Below are positions 8,438 to 15,870 of a DNA stretch of 64,000 bases, in pieces (position 1 is the first letter of the stretch; the number at the start of each line of letters is the position of its first letter). The DNA comes from Cellulosimicrobium terreum (GTDB lineage: Bacteria > Actinomycetota > Actinomycetes > Actinomycetales > Cellulomonadaceae): assembly GCA_014803435.1 (NCBI GenBank), contig JACYFD010000001.1:434001-498000 (forward strand), read 5' to 3'. Below the pieces are notes generated by a model. It saw nothing but the letters and a program-made list of their open reading frames with translations. It was not told where the DNA came from and ran no database searches. The position numbers were made by a program, and so were the translations under genes.

Positions 8438-8580
8438 CCGATGCAGTCTCCCAGACCTCGGGACAGGTCGCGGGGCCTCGTGTGACCTGCGTGACACCCG
8501 GGTGCGCTAGTGTGCGACCGCTCGAACCACCCGTTCGTCAACCATCTCGTGTGCAGGGGCCGGAAGGGACGCGCTGCCGC

Positions 8581-9390
8581 ATGCCGACCATCGACGCCGC
8601 GGGCACGGACGTGCTCGCCGACCTCCGCACCGCCGTCGCGCACCTGCACCCGGACGACCCGGTGGACCTCGTGGTGATCGGCGACGACCTGTGCGCGCTG
8701 GGCTCGCCCGCCGCCGCCGTGCCCTTCTACGAGGCCGCGATCGAGAGCGGGGTGCCCGGTGCCGTCTACCGGCTCGGCGTCGCGCACCACGACGCGGGCG
8801 ACGTCGACGAGGCGGCCCGCCAGTTCGAGCTCGCCGGTCTCGCGGGGGACGAGAACGGGGCGTTCATGGCGGCGCAGGTCGCGCACCAGCGCGGCGACCT
8901 GCACGCGGCGCTGCACTGGTACGAGCTCGCGCAGGGGGTCGAGGGGGTCGCCGACCGGCTCGCCGACGTCCGGCACGACCTCGGCGACACCGCCCAGACC
9001 GCCATCGAGGAGCCCGAGCCCGGGCTCGAACCGGTGCCCCGGCCCGACGACGCCGGGCCGCCCCCCGCGGACTGGGCGGCCGCCGTCGAGCACGCGCGGT
9101 CCGGAGCGCTCGACCTGGCGAGCGCGACGGCCCTGCTCGAGTCGTGGGCGGAGGCGGGGGAGGTCCGCGTCGCCGCGGCGCTCGCCGAGCAGTACGTGCG
9201 GGCGGGGCGTGGTCTCGACGCCGAGGACCTGCTCGAGCAGGCGGTGCTCGCGGGCGACCCCGCCGCCGGGACGAGCCTCGGGGTGATGCGGCTGCGGGCC
9301 GGGCAGGTGCCCGAGGCGATGGAGCTGTGGCGCACCGCCGCCACCCGCGGGGACGCCCAGGCGGTCGAGCTGCTGGACCGGTTCGGCTGA
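8581..9390 (+). CDS. Sel1/TPR-repeat protein (269 aa)
   Basis: The protein is all-helical, with several degenerate Sel1-like or tetratricopeptide repeats (AAAVPFYEAAIESGVPGAVY, ARQFELAGLAGDENGAFM, ALHWYELAQGV, AGTSLGVMRLRAGQVPEAM). These repeats form protein-interaction scaffolds. It has no signal peptide or membrane segment and is probably cytoplasmic. The ATG at 8581 is preceded by GGAAGG at a long distance of about 13 bases, and a possible -10 box TAGTGT lies near 8509. A role in the surrounding stress cluster is inferred from position only. Confidence 0.75.
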   Translation: MPTIDAAGTDVLADLRTAVAHLHPDDPVDLVVIGDDLCALGSPAAAVPFYEAAIESGVPGAVYRLGVAHHDAGDVDEAARQFELAGLAGDENGAFMAAQVAHQRGDLHAALHWYELAQGVEGVADRLADVRHDLGDTAQTAIEEPEPGLEPVPRPDDAGPPPADWAAAVEHARSGALDLASATALLESWAEAGEVRVAAALAEQYVRAGRGLDAEDLLEQAVLAGDPAAGTSLGVMRLRAGQVPEAMELWRTAATRGDAQAVELLDRFG

Positions 9391-9440
9391 CCGACCGGGC
9401 GGGCCGGAGGCTTGCCCGGGAACACGACGACGGGCGGCCC

Positions 9441-9460
9441 GGACGGTCTCCCCACCGTCC
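9441..9460. terminator. Bidirectional hairpin between convergent genes
   Basis: GGACGGT and ACCGTCC form a 7-bp stem around a 6-base loop. It lies between the 3' ends of the Sel1-repeat gene and the DoxX-like gene and could end both transcripts. There is no T-run, which is usual in this GC range. Confidence 0.5.
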
Positions 9461-9487
9461 GTGCCGCCCTGTCGCCCCCGTGTGCCG

Positions 9488-10060
9488 TCAGACCAGCCAG
9501 CGGTTGTTCCGGACGACCGGCAGCCGCTTCCAGGTCGACCCGAGGCCGAGCACGCTGCCCGCGCCGAGCAGGGCCAGGGCGACGATCGTCAGGGCCATCG
9601 TGAGGTGGTCGTCGATGATCGGGTTGGTCTCGAGCGGCAGCGCCGCGAGGTACATGAGGACGAGGAGCGCGGACCCGCAGACCGCGGCGATCCGCATGCC
9701 GATGCCCAGCACGAGCGCGAGGCCGATGCCGAGGAGCCCGGCCATGAACAGCCAGTCGGCCCAGGCGGCACCGGCGATGCCGTTGAAGAACCCGGAGAAG
9801 GGGCCCTCGACGCCGCTCAGGAAGCCGGTGGTGGGGCTGCCGCCCTGGACCCACGCCTTGTCCGCGGGGGTCGCGAACCCGAGGCCGAAGGTCTTGTCGA
9901 GGAACGCCCACAGGAAGTAGAAGCCGAGCGCGATGCGCAGCACCCCGAGCACCACCTGCGTGGGTCTGCCCGCGCGCTGCGCGAGGTCCAGGCCGTCGGG
10001 CTGCGTGCTCCCGACGGTCGGGAGCGGTGTCGCTGCCCGTCGCTCCATCGTGTTCGCCAT
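9488..10060 (-). CDS. DoxX-like integral membrane protein (190 aa)
   Basis: Four hydrophobic helices are evident (VLGVLRIALGFYFLWAF, WLFMAGLLGIGLALVLGIG, VCGSALLVLMYLAALP, LTMALTIVALALLGAGSVLG). FYFLWAFLDKTFGLG near residue 45 is typical of the DoxX / thiosulfate:quinone oxidoreductase small-subunit family. In actinobacteria such proteins are linked to redox stress and may form membrane redox complexes. The ATG is preceded by GAAGGGGAC. A DosR-like site lies about 103 bases upstream, placing the gene in the inferred dormancy regulon. Its exact activity is unknown. Confidence 0.8.
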   Translation of the reverse strand: MANTMERRAATPLPTVGSTQPDGLDLAQRAGRPTQVVLGVLRIALGFYFLWAFLDKTFGLGFATPADKAWVQGGSPTTGFLSGVEGPFSGFFNGIAGAAWADWLFMAGLLGIGLALVLGIGMRIAAVCGSALLVLMYLAALPLETNPIIDDHLTMALTIVALALLGAGSVLGLGSTWKRLPVVRNNRWLV

Positions 10061-10162
10061 GGTCGTCCCCTTCTCGTCGACCCGGTCCGTTCTGCCGGGC
10101 TCCTGAGATCAGGGAACACCTGTGGAGGAATCGTGCGTGCCGGGCGAAGGTCGCGCGTGGGG

Positions 10163-10176
10163 AGGACCTAGGTCCC
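10163..10176 (-). promoter_or_regulatory. DosR-box-like site upstream of the DoxX-like gene
   Basis: The minus strand reads GGGAC-CTAG-GTCCT, a one-mismatch copy of the GGGAC-N4-GTCCC arrangement seen at 5487-5504. It is positioned to control the DoxX-like gene at 9488-10060. The preceding lipoprotein gene ends at 10206, so the site is intergenic. Confidence 0.5.
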
Positions 10177-10205
10177 GGGTGTAGAAGGCCGCTCCGGAGC
10201 GGTCG

Positions 10206-10721
10206 TCAGGAGGTCGACTCGTCCAGCGTCGCGCGCATCTCGTCGACCTGCGCGCGCAGGTCCTCGAGAGCGTTGCGCGCCTCGGCGTCGGCCCCGGACA
10301 GGGACGACGCGACGTCGTCGAGCTCCGTCGAGACCTCCGCGAGACGGTCCTGCGCGTCGGCGAGGCGCTGCTCGGCCTCGTCCTTGCGCCCGCCGGAGGC
10401 GTCCGCCGCCTCGTCGAGCGCGGTCCGGGCGTCGTCCGTGGCCTCCTGCGCGGACGTGACGGCGTCCTCGGCGCGCGTGCGCGCGTCCCCGGACAGGGAG
10501 CCGACCTCGTCGGCGAGGTCGCGCACGTCCTCGCCGATGGACTCGGCCTGGGCTCCGGCGTCGTCGAGGAACTGCTCGAGGTCGGAACCCGTGAGGGTGA
10601 ACTCCGGCACGTCCACGCTGCCGTCGTCGGCGCACGCCGACAGGCCCAGGGTGCCCGCGACGACGACGGTCGCGAGGGCGAGACGAGTGGTTGACCTGCG
10701 GTGACGCGAGGGTGAACGCAT
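10206..10721 (-). CDS. Coiled-coil lipoprotein of unknown function (171 aa)
   Basis: An Arg-rich start, hydrophobic segment LALATVVVAGTLG and lipobox LSAC (Cys 30) mark an exported lipoprotein. The mature part is almost entirely charged heptad-like helix (LADEVGSLSGDARTRAEDAV, DAQDRLAEVSTELDDVASSL), so it is probably a long coiled coil at the outer face of the membrane. It is divergent from the M15/PASTA peptidase gene and could share its promoter region. A cell-envelope role is plausible, but no family is recognised. Confidence 0.8.
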   Translation of the reverse strand: MRSPSRHRRSTTRLALATVVVAGTLGLSACADDGSVDVPEFTLTGSDLEQFLDDAGAQAESIGEDVRDLADEVGSLSGDARTRAEDAVTSAQEATDDARTALDEAADASGGRKDEAEQRLADAQDRLAEVSTELDDVASSLSGADAEARNALEDLRAQVDEMRATLDESTS

Positions 10722-10868
10722 GACGGCATTCTGCCGGGCGTTCGTGAGAGCGAGGTGAGAGCCTTCGGGCGCCGGTGTACGGTAGTCGGACGAGTGGTTC
10801 CACGGTCGGCGTGACGACGCGGTGTCGGTGGTCCCTCGCGCACGGTCCGACGGAGCACAGGAGCACCG

Positions 10869-13238
10869 GTGAGCACGTCCACCCACAGTGACAGCGCAGG
10901 ACAGAGCACGGTGACACCCGTGGTCCGTCGTCGCGGTCGCACGCTCGTGCAGCTCGCGATCGCCTCGACGCTCACCCTCACGCTCGGAGCGGCGATGGGC
11001 GGCAGCGCCCACCCGCGCGGCGCGTCCTTCTTCACCGCAAACCCGGTCGCAGCGGCCGTGCAGATGGATCCGGTGTCCAGCAGCCTCGGCAGCGGCCTCG
11101 ACGAGGTCCAGCAGGTCGACGGCGCGATCCAGGTCCTCGCCTCCGCGGACTCGCTCGACCCGTCGGCGCTCACCCCCGACGTCGAGGCGGCACGCGCCGA
11201 GCTCGGCACCCTCCTCGCCACGTACCTCGCCCAGGAGGACGCCGCCCGCCGCGTCCCGGTGCAGGTCGTGCCGCGGGAGGACGTCGAGCTGGACGACGGA
11301 CTCACCGACCCGGACCTGCCGGGCGCCCCCGACCCGCTCGACCCGCTCGACGGCGGCGGCGGGAACCCGGCCCTCGGTACCTGGAACGGGAACGACCCGT
11401 TCGGCACCGACCCGTTCGGCCCCGGACCGCTGGGCACGGACCGGCCGGACCCGGACGAGCGTGGCACGGACGAGCGCGACGCGGACGAGCGTGGCACGGT
11501 GGTCCCGACGACCACGGAGGACGAGGCGCCCGACGCCGTCCTCGCGTCCCACGTCGTCAGCGGGACGCGTACGGCACCGTCGCCGTCGCCCTCCGCGTCG
11601 CCGTCGCCCTCCGCGTCGCCGTCCCCCTCACCCTCTCCGTCCGAGTGGCCTTCGCCGTCCACCGTCGACCCCTCGCTGCCCCCGCCCCCCGCGGGCGCGC
11701 CGGGCGTGCGACCCGGCCCGGCGCCGTCGGGCACCCCCGACATCCCGATCGACGAGAACCCCGACGACCGCACCCTCCCGGGAGACGGGATCCCCGCACC
11801 GGACGGCGTCGCCCCCGACGAGCGCGACGGCACGGGCACGGCCCCGCGCACGACCCTTCCCGACGACGGCTCGGGCACCGACCCCGGCACGGACCCGGGC
11901 TCGGGCATCGGCACGGACGGCGAGGCCGCGACGGACGACGCCGAGGTCTCGCTCGACGACGTCGTGCTGGCGGCGACGCTGCTCGCCAAACTCATCGACC
12001 CGACGTCCGCCACGCTCCCCGTGGGCGTCGTGCCCGCCGAGGGCGCGGCGGCGAAGAGCGGCGACAAGACGCTCGAGAAGCGGCTCGCCGAGGTCGTCGC
12101 GAAGTACGCGGACTCGACGGCGGACTACGAGAACGGCCGCATCCCCGGGAACGTGCTGTGCGACCTGTCGTTCGCGGCGGGCCAGTCGCTGCGGTGCGAC
12201 GCGGCCGAGCAGCTCGAGGCGCTGGCCGCGGAGTTCTACGAGGAGTTCGGGTACCCGCTCGCCATCACCGACTCCTACCGCAGCTTCGCGGACCAGGTGC
12301 GGCTCAAGGCGATCAAGCCCTACCTCGCGGCCGTGCCGGGCACGTCGCAGCACGGGTGGGGACTCGCGATCGACGTCGGCGGGGCAGTCCCGTCCGGGAC
12401 GTCCAGCGAGTACGTGTGGATGCGTCAGCACGCGCCGGACTACGGCTGGGACAACCCGTCGTGGGCGCGACCGACCGGCTCGAAGCCCGAGCCGTGGCAC
12501 TTCGAGTTCTTCGGCGGCGGGCCCATGCCGGACCGCTACACGCCGGGTGAGATCTCCGTGCCCTCCGGTCCGTCGACGCCCGGGTCCGGCGGTACGCCGA
12601 CCACGCCGTCGGGACCCGCGACGCCGAAGCCCAAGCCGACCCCGACCGACCCGAAGCCCACCCCGACGGACCCGAAGCCCACCCCGACGGACCCGAAGCC
12701 GAGCCCTGACCCGACCGACCCGCCCACGACGGAGCCGGAGGAGGTCACGGTCCCCGCGGGCCTCGTCGGGAAGACGCAGGCCCAGGCGACCAAGGCGCTC
12801 AAGGACGTCGGTCTCCAGGTCAAGGTCGTCACGGTCGAGTCGGAGGATCCCGCCGGCACGGTGCTCAAGGTCGGTGCATCCGGCAAGGTCGAGGCCGGCA
12901 GCACGGTGACGCTCACGGTCTCCTCGGGCCCCGGCGAGGAGCCGGCCCCCGAGCAGGTGACCGTCTCGGCCGGCCTCATCGGCCAGCAGCAGGCCGCGGT
13001 CGTCGCGGCGCTGGAGGGCCTCGGCCTGAAGGTGGTGCTCGCCGAACCGGTGGAGAACGAGGCCGCGGCCGGGACCGTCGTCGCGGTCAGCCCCACCGGC
13101 AAGGTCGACGTCGGGTCCACCATCACGGTCACGGTGTCGACCGGGCCGACCGAGGAGCCCACGGACCCGCCGACCGACCCGATGGACCCGCCGACCGACG
13201 GTCCGACGGACGAGCCGACCGAGGACGCCGGCGCCTGA
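10869..13238 (+). CDS. Secreted M15 (VanY-type) D-Ala-D-Ala carboxypeptidase-like protein with two PASTA domains (789 aa)
   Basis: A GTG start with AGGAG 5 bases upstream gives an Arg-rich N-terminus and a hydrophobic export segment at about 30-45. A long Asp/Pro/Ser-rich region follows, including Ser-Pro repeats near 238-260. The M15 zinc peptidase domain at about 430-550 has SYRSF, TSQHGWGLAIDVGG (Zn ligands H495 and D502) and EPWHFEF (H544), as in VanY/DacB carboxypeptidases that trim peptidoglycan stems. Next come PKPTPTD repeats and two PASTA domains (about 626-690 and 694-757), which bind peptidoglycan or beta-lactam-like ligands. M15 with PASTA is an uncommon combination. The protein is probably secreted into the wall; no sortase motif or C-terminal anchor is seen. 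Confidence 0.9.
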   Translation: MSTSTHSDSAGQSTVTPVVRRRGRTLVQLAIASTLTLTLGAAMGGSAHPRGASFFTANPVAAAVQMDPVSSSLGSGLDEVQQVDGAIQVLASADSLDPSALTPDVEAARAELGTLLATYLAQEDAARRVPVQVVPREDVELDDGLTDPDLPGAPDPLDPLDGGGGNPALGTWNGNDPFGTDPFGPGPLGTDRPDPDERGTDERDADERGTVVPTTTEDEAPDAVLASHVVSGTRTAPSPSPSASPSPSASPSPSPSPSEWPSPSTVDPSLPPPPAGAPGVRPGPAPSGTPDIPIDENPDDRTLPGDGIPAPDGVAPDERDGTGTAPRTTLPDDGSGTDPGTDPGSGIGTDGEAATDDAEVSLDDVVLAATLLAKLIDPTSATLPVGVVPAEGAAAKSGDKTLEKRLAEVVAKYADSTADYENGRIPGNVLCDLSFAAGQSLRCDAAEQLEALAAEFYEEFGYPLAITDSYRSFADQVRLKAIKPYLAAVPGTSQHGWGLAIDVGGAVPSGTSSEYVWMRQHAPDYGWDNPSWARPTGSKPEPWHFEFFGGGPMPDRYTPGEISVPSGPSTPGSGGTPTTPSGPATPKPKPTPTDPKPTPTDPKPTPTDPKPSPDPTDPPTTEPEEVTVPAGLVGKTQAQATKALKDVGLQVKVVTVESEDPAGTVLKVGASGKVEAGSTVTLTVSSGPGEEPAPEQVTVSAGLIGQQQAAVVAALEGLGLKVVLAEPVENEAAAGTVVAVSPTGKVDVGSTITVTVSTGPTEEPTDPPTDPMDPPTDGPTDEPTEDAGA
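12640..12715 (+). repeat. 21-bp coding tandem repeat (PKPTPTD)
   Basis: Three near-identical 21-bp units encode PKPTPTD followed by a degenerate unit. They form the linker between the M15 and PASTA domains. Such repeats can change copy number and so alter linker length. Confidence 0.7.
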
Positions 13239-13271
13239 GCCGCACGCGACGGACCTCGCGTCGATAATCCC

Positions 13272-13300
13272 GTGACGTCCGCGGAACCGGCGCGTAGGCT
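13272..13300 (+). promoter_or_regulatory. Candidate promoter of the ABC-F leader
   Basis: GTGACG at 13272-13277 and TAGGCT at 13295-13300 are separated by 17 bases, a good SigA-like arrangement. The predicted transcript would start near 13307, just before the possible leader peptide and about 150 bases before the ABC-F start. Confidence 0.45.
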
Positions 13301-13310
13301 CGTCGGCGAT

Positions 13311-13355
13311 GTGACACCCACCTGCCCCGAACGGTTCGTCCCTTCGAGCCCGTGA
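13311..13355 (+). CDS. Possible 14-codon leader peptide of the ABC-F gene
   Basis: A GTG codon 10 bases after the candidate -10 box opens a short frame of 14 residues (MTPTCPERFVPSSP) ending in TGA. It has no shine-dalgarno and would be read from a nearly leaderless mRNA. Antibiotic-inducible ABC-F and erm genes often have such leaders, where stalled ribosomes change downstream RNA folding. Nothing but position and structure supports its translation. Confidence 0.3.
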   Translation: MTPTCPERFVPSSP

Positions 13356-13371
13356 TCGCGGCGACGCCAAC

Positions 13372-13447
13372 CCTGCCAGCAGCCGCGAGACCGTGCGCCG
13401 CTGCGCAGGACGTGAGGCGTCTGCGCCGCCCGGGCACACCTGGCAGG
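13372..13447 (+). promoter_or_regulatory. Long-range stem that masks the ABC-F ribosome binding site
   Basis: CCTGCCAG at 13372-13379 is an exact reverse complement of CTGGCAGG at 13440-13447. The right arm covers the start of the AGGTGA shine-dalgarno (13445-13450) for the ATG at 13455. Between the arms lie smaller hairpins (TGCGC/GCGCA and GGCG/CGCC). The layout suits translational attenuation triggered by ribosome stalling on the short upstream frame. Confidence 0.4.
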
Positions 13448-13454
13448 TGATCGC

Positions 13455-15287
13455 ATGACCCCCGTCCTTCGTGCCGCAGGCATCTACGTCTCCTACGACG
13501 GCCGACCCGTGCTGCGCGGCGTCGACCTCGCCGTCGACCCCGGCCACCGCACCGGCCTCGTCGGCGAGAACGGCGTCGGCAAGTCCACGCTCCTGCGGGT
13601 CCTCGCCGGCGTGCAGCGGCCCGACGACGGCACGGTCGCCCGACCGCCCGACCTCGGATTCCTGCACCAGGAGCTGGGGTACGCGGGGTCGACGACGGTC
13701 GGCCGCGTCGTCGCGGACGCCCTCGCCGAGGTGCGTGCGCTCGAGCACGACCTCGAGGCCGCGGCCCTGGCTCTCACCGACCTGTCAGCACCCGAGCGAC
13801 CTCAGGGGCGCCGGGGTGCTGACAGGTCGGACCCGGCCGCCGCCTACGACGCCGCGCTCGCCCGGGCCGAGGCCGCCGACGTGTGGGACGCCGACGCGCG
13901 TGTCGCCCGGACGCTCGCAGGGCTCGGCCTGGACGGTCAGGCGCTGGAGTCCCGCACGCTCGACACGCTGTCCGGCGGTCAGCGCACGCGCCTCGGCCTC
14001 GCGGCGCTCCTCGTCCGCCGCCCGGGCGCGCTCCTGCTCGACGAGCCGACGAACCACCTCGACGACGTCGCCGCCGAGTTCCTCGCCACGGCCCTGCGCA
14101 CCCTGCCGGGCGCCGTCGCCCTCGCGAGCCACGACCGCGTGTTCCTCGACGAGGTGTGCACCGAGATCCTCGACCTCGACCCGACGGCCGAGCCGCTGCG
14201 CGCCGGGAGCGGCACGGGGAGCGGGGCCGGGAACGGCGCGGGCGGCGGCGGGTCGCCGTACACGACCTACGGCGGCACGTACGCCGACTACCTGGAGGCC
14301 AAGCGCGTCGAGCGCGAGCGCTGGGAGCAGCGGTTCGCGGCGGAGCAGGCGGAGCTCTCCGAGCTGCGGCGCTCCGTCGCGGTGACCGCGCGGGACGTGT
14401 CGAAGAACCGGGAGCGCGGCAACCAGGCCAAGATCCTCTACGACTTCAAGGGCGAGCGCGTCCAGTCCCAGGTCTCCCGGCGCGTGCGCAACGCGCAGCA
14501 GCGGCTCGACACGCTCGAGCGCGACCAGGTGCGCAAGCCTCCGCCGCCGCTGCGGTTCGCGCCGCCGCACGCGCTGCGACCGACCTCCGCACGGACCGAG
14601 CTGCGCGACGCGCACGGCGCGCAGTCCGCGCAGGGCGCGAGCGTAGGCGCGGCGGGGCCGGGGGAGCTGGCGGTCTGGGCGCGGGACGTCGTCGTGCACC
14701 GGGACGTGCGGGACCCCGCCGCGCAGGCAGGGGAGCGGCCGGACCGGCTCGACCTCGCGGCGTCGGGTGCCCGGTCGATCGAGATCACGCGCGGCACGCG
14801 CCTGCTCGTCACGGGCGCCAACGGCTCCGGGAAGTCGACGCTGCTGCACGTCCTCGCGGGCGACCTCGCGCCCGACGCGGGCACGGTCGGCCGGGCCCGC
14901 GGCGTCCGGGTGGGGATGCTCGAGCAGGACGTGCACCTGTCCGACGACGCGCGCACCCCGCGCGAGCTCCTCGCCCTCGCGCAGGGCGTCGACCCGCAGG
15001 ACGCGCGCGACGCGCAGGTGGACGCGCACGGGCTGGTCGAGCCGCGGGACCTGGGGCGCCCGCTCGCGGACCTGTCGGTCGGGCAGCGCAGGCGCGTCGT
15101 GCTCGCGATGCTCGTGACCCAGGCGCCCGACGTGCTGCTGCTCGACGAGCCGACGAACCACATCTCCCTGCGCCTCGCCACCGAGCTCATGGACGCGGTC
15201 GTCGACTGGCCGGGCGCCGTCGTCGTCGCGTCGCACGATCGCTGGCTGCGGCGTGGCTGGACGGGGGAGACGGTCCACCTCGCGTGA
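13455..15287 (+). CDS. ABC-F family ATPase, antibiotic-resistance (ribosome protection) type (610 aa)
   Basis: Two ABC domains lie in one chain without membrane segments. Domain 1 has Walker A GENGVGKST (about 37), LSGGQRTRL (about 172) and Walker B LLLDEPTNHLDD. Domain 2 has GANGSGKST (about 454), LSVGQRRRV and LLLDEPTNH. A charged, Lys/Arg-rich interdomain linker (about 280-360) fits the P-site-tRNA interaction region. This is the actinobacterial ARE-type ABC-F class (TlrC, OleB, CarA-like), which releases macrolide- or lincosamide-type drugs from the ribosome. The drug spectrum is not predictable. Odd point: residues 108-126 are encoded by a 54-bp palindromic element inserted in frame. The ATG follows AGGTGA. 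Confidence 0.9.
   Translation: MTPVLRAAGIYVSYDGRPVLRGVDLAVDPGHRTGLVGENGVGKSTLLRVLAGVQRPDDGTVARPPDLGFLHQELGYAGSTTVGRVVADALAEVRALEHDLEAAALALTDLSAPERPQGRRGADRSDPAAAYDAALARAEAADVWDADARVARTLAGLGLDGQALESRTLDTLSGGQRTRLGLAALLVRRPGALLLDEPTNHLDDVAAEFLATALRTLPGAVALASHDRVFLDEVCTEILDLDPTAEPLRAGSGTGSGAGNGAGGGGSPYTTYGGTYADYLEAKRVERERWEQRFAAEQAELSELRRSVAVTARDVSKNRERGNQAKILYDFKGERVQSQVSRRVRNAQQRLDTLERDQVRKPPPPLRFAPPHALRPTSARTELRDAHGAQSAQGASVGAAGPGELAVWARDVVVHRDVRDPAAQAGERPDRLDLAASGARSIEITRGTRLLVTGANGSGKSTLLHVLAGDLAPDAGTVGRARGVRVGMLEQDVHLSDDARTPRELLALAQGVDPQDARDAQVDAHGLVEPRDLGRPLADLSVGQRRRVVLAMLVTQAPDVLLLDEPTNHISLRLATELMDAVVDWPGAVVVASHDRWLRRGWTGETVHLA
13777..13830. repeat. 54-bp palindromic element inside the ABC-F gene (copy A)
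   Basis: CCGACCTGTCAGCACCC and GGGTGCTGACAGGTCGG are perfect 17-bp inverted arms around a 20-base loop. The element is 54 bp, a multiple of three, so it adds 18 codons without breaking the frame. A related copy follows the gene at 15293-15344, which points to a dispersed element rather than a local accident. Confidence 0.75.
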
Positions 15288-15292
15288 TCCCG

Positions 15293-15344
15293 GCGGGTTG
15301 TCAGCGCCGTGCGGTTCCGGGGACCGGTGGGTGCTGACAGGTCG
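15293..15344. repeat. Palindromic element downstream of the ABC-F gene (copy B)
   Basis: The right arm GGGTGCTGACAGGTCG (15329-15344) is identical to copy A. The left arm keeps TGTCAGC and is degenerate elsewhere, and the loop is again 20 bases. It sits between the ABC-F stop and the -10 box of the next gene and may act as a terminator. Confidence 0.65.
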
Positions 15345-15360
15345 TGGGTAGGGTCGGGAG

Positions 15361-15864
15361 GTGGACAACTCGTGGAAGCAGGTCGTCGCGTCGCTCGCGG
15401 ACGCGGGCCGGCTGGAGGTGCTGGCGCGCGTGGTGCTCGACGCCCCGGCAGAGGCCGACCTCACGACGGACGAGCGTCGTCGCCTCGCGCCGCTCGTGGC
15501 GGCGGGCGTCGTCGTGCCCGACGCCGCGGGGTCCCTGCGCGCCGCACCCGAGCGGTTCGCCGCGCTCCTCGTCACGGACGCCGCGCCGCGCGAGACGGGG
15601 CCGGAGCGGTTCCTCACCGACGGTCGGCTCGTGCGCAGCCCGAAGCGCCTGCGCGACCGCCAGCTCGTGGTCCGCTACCTCGCGGCGCAGGTCCTGCCGC
15701 TCGAGGAGCCGGTCACGGAGCTGACCCTGACGAGGCGGCTCGCGGAGCGCACGACCGACCCTGTCGCGCTGCGGCGCGACATGGTCGACGCCGGGCTCGT
15801 GCACCGCACGCGCGACGGAGCGGAGTACTGGCGCACCGTCGTCACGGAGTTCGACGAGGTCTGA
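15361..15864 (+). CDS. DUF2087 domain-containing protein (167 aa)
   Basis: The C-terminal half (about 85-160) matches the DUF2087 pattern: FLTDGRLVRSPKRLRDRQLV, a VTELTLTRRLAER segment and DMVDAGLVHRTRDGAEYWR. This domain is found in small actinobacterial proteins, often after a helix-turn-helix or ArsR-like N-terminus; the N-terminal part here looks helical. A role in nucleic-acid binding is inferred. The GTG lies exactly 6 bases after TAGGGT, so the mRNA is probably leaderless. It converges on a TetR gene with 6 bases between the stops. Confidence 0.75.
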   Translation: MDNSWKQVVASLADAGRLEVLARVVLDAPAEADLTTDERRRLAPLVAAGVVVPDAAGSLRAAPERFAALLVTDAAPRETGPERFLTDGRLVRSPKRLRDRQLVVRYLAAQVLPLEEPVTELTLTRRLAERTTDPVALRRDMVDAGLVHRTRDGAEYWRTVVTEFDEV

Positions 15865-15870
15865 CCGCCC

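Noticed and set aside
8476-8500. Crp-type site TGTGACCTGCGTGACA between the kinase and Sel1-repeat genes
   Set aside because: The second half reads TGACA in direct rather than inverted orientation, so the site lacks dyad symmetry.
8482-8580. Upstream start of the Sel1-repeat protein at 8482
   Set aside because: The additional residues are Pro/Cys/Arg-rich with no repeat character, and the ATG at 8581 is the better start.
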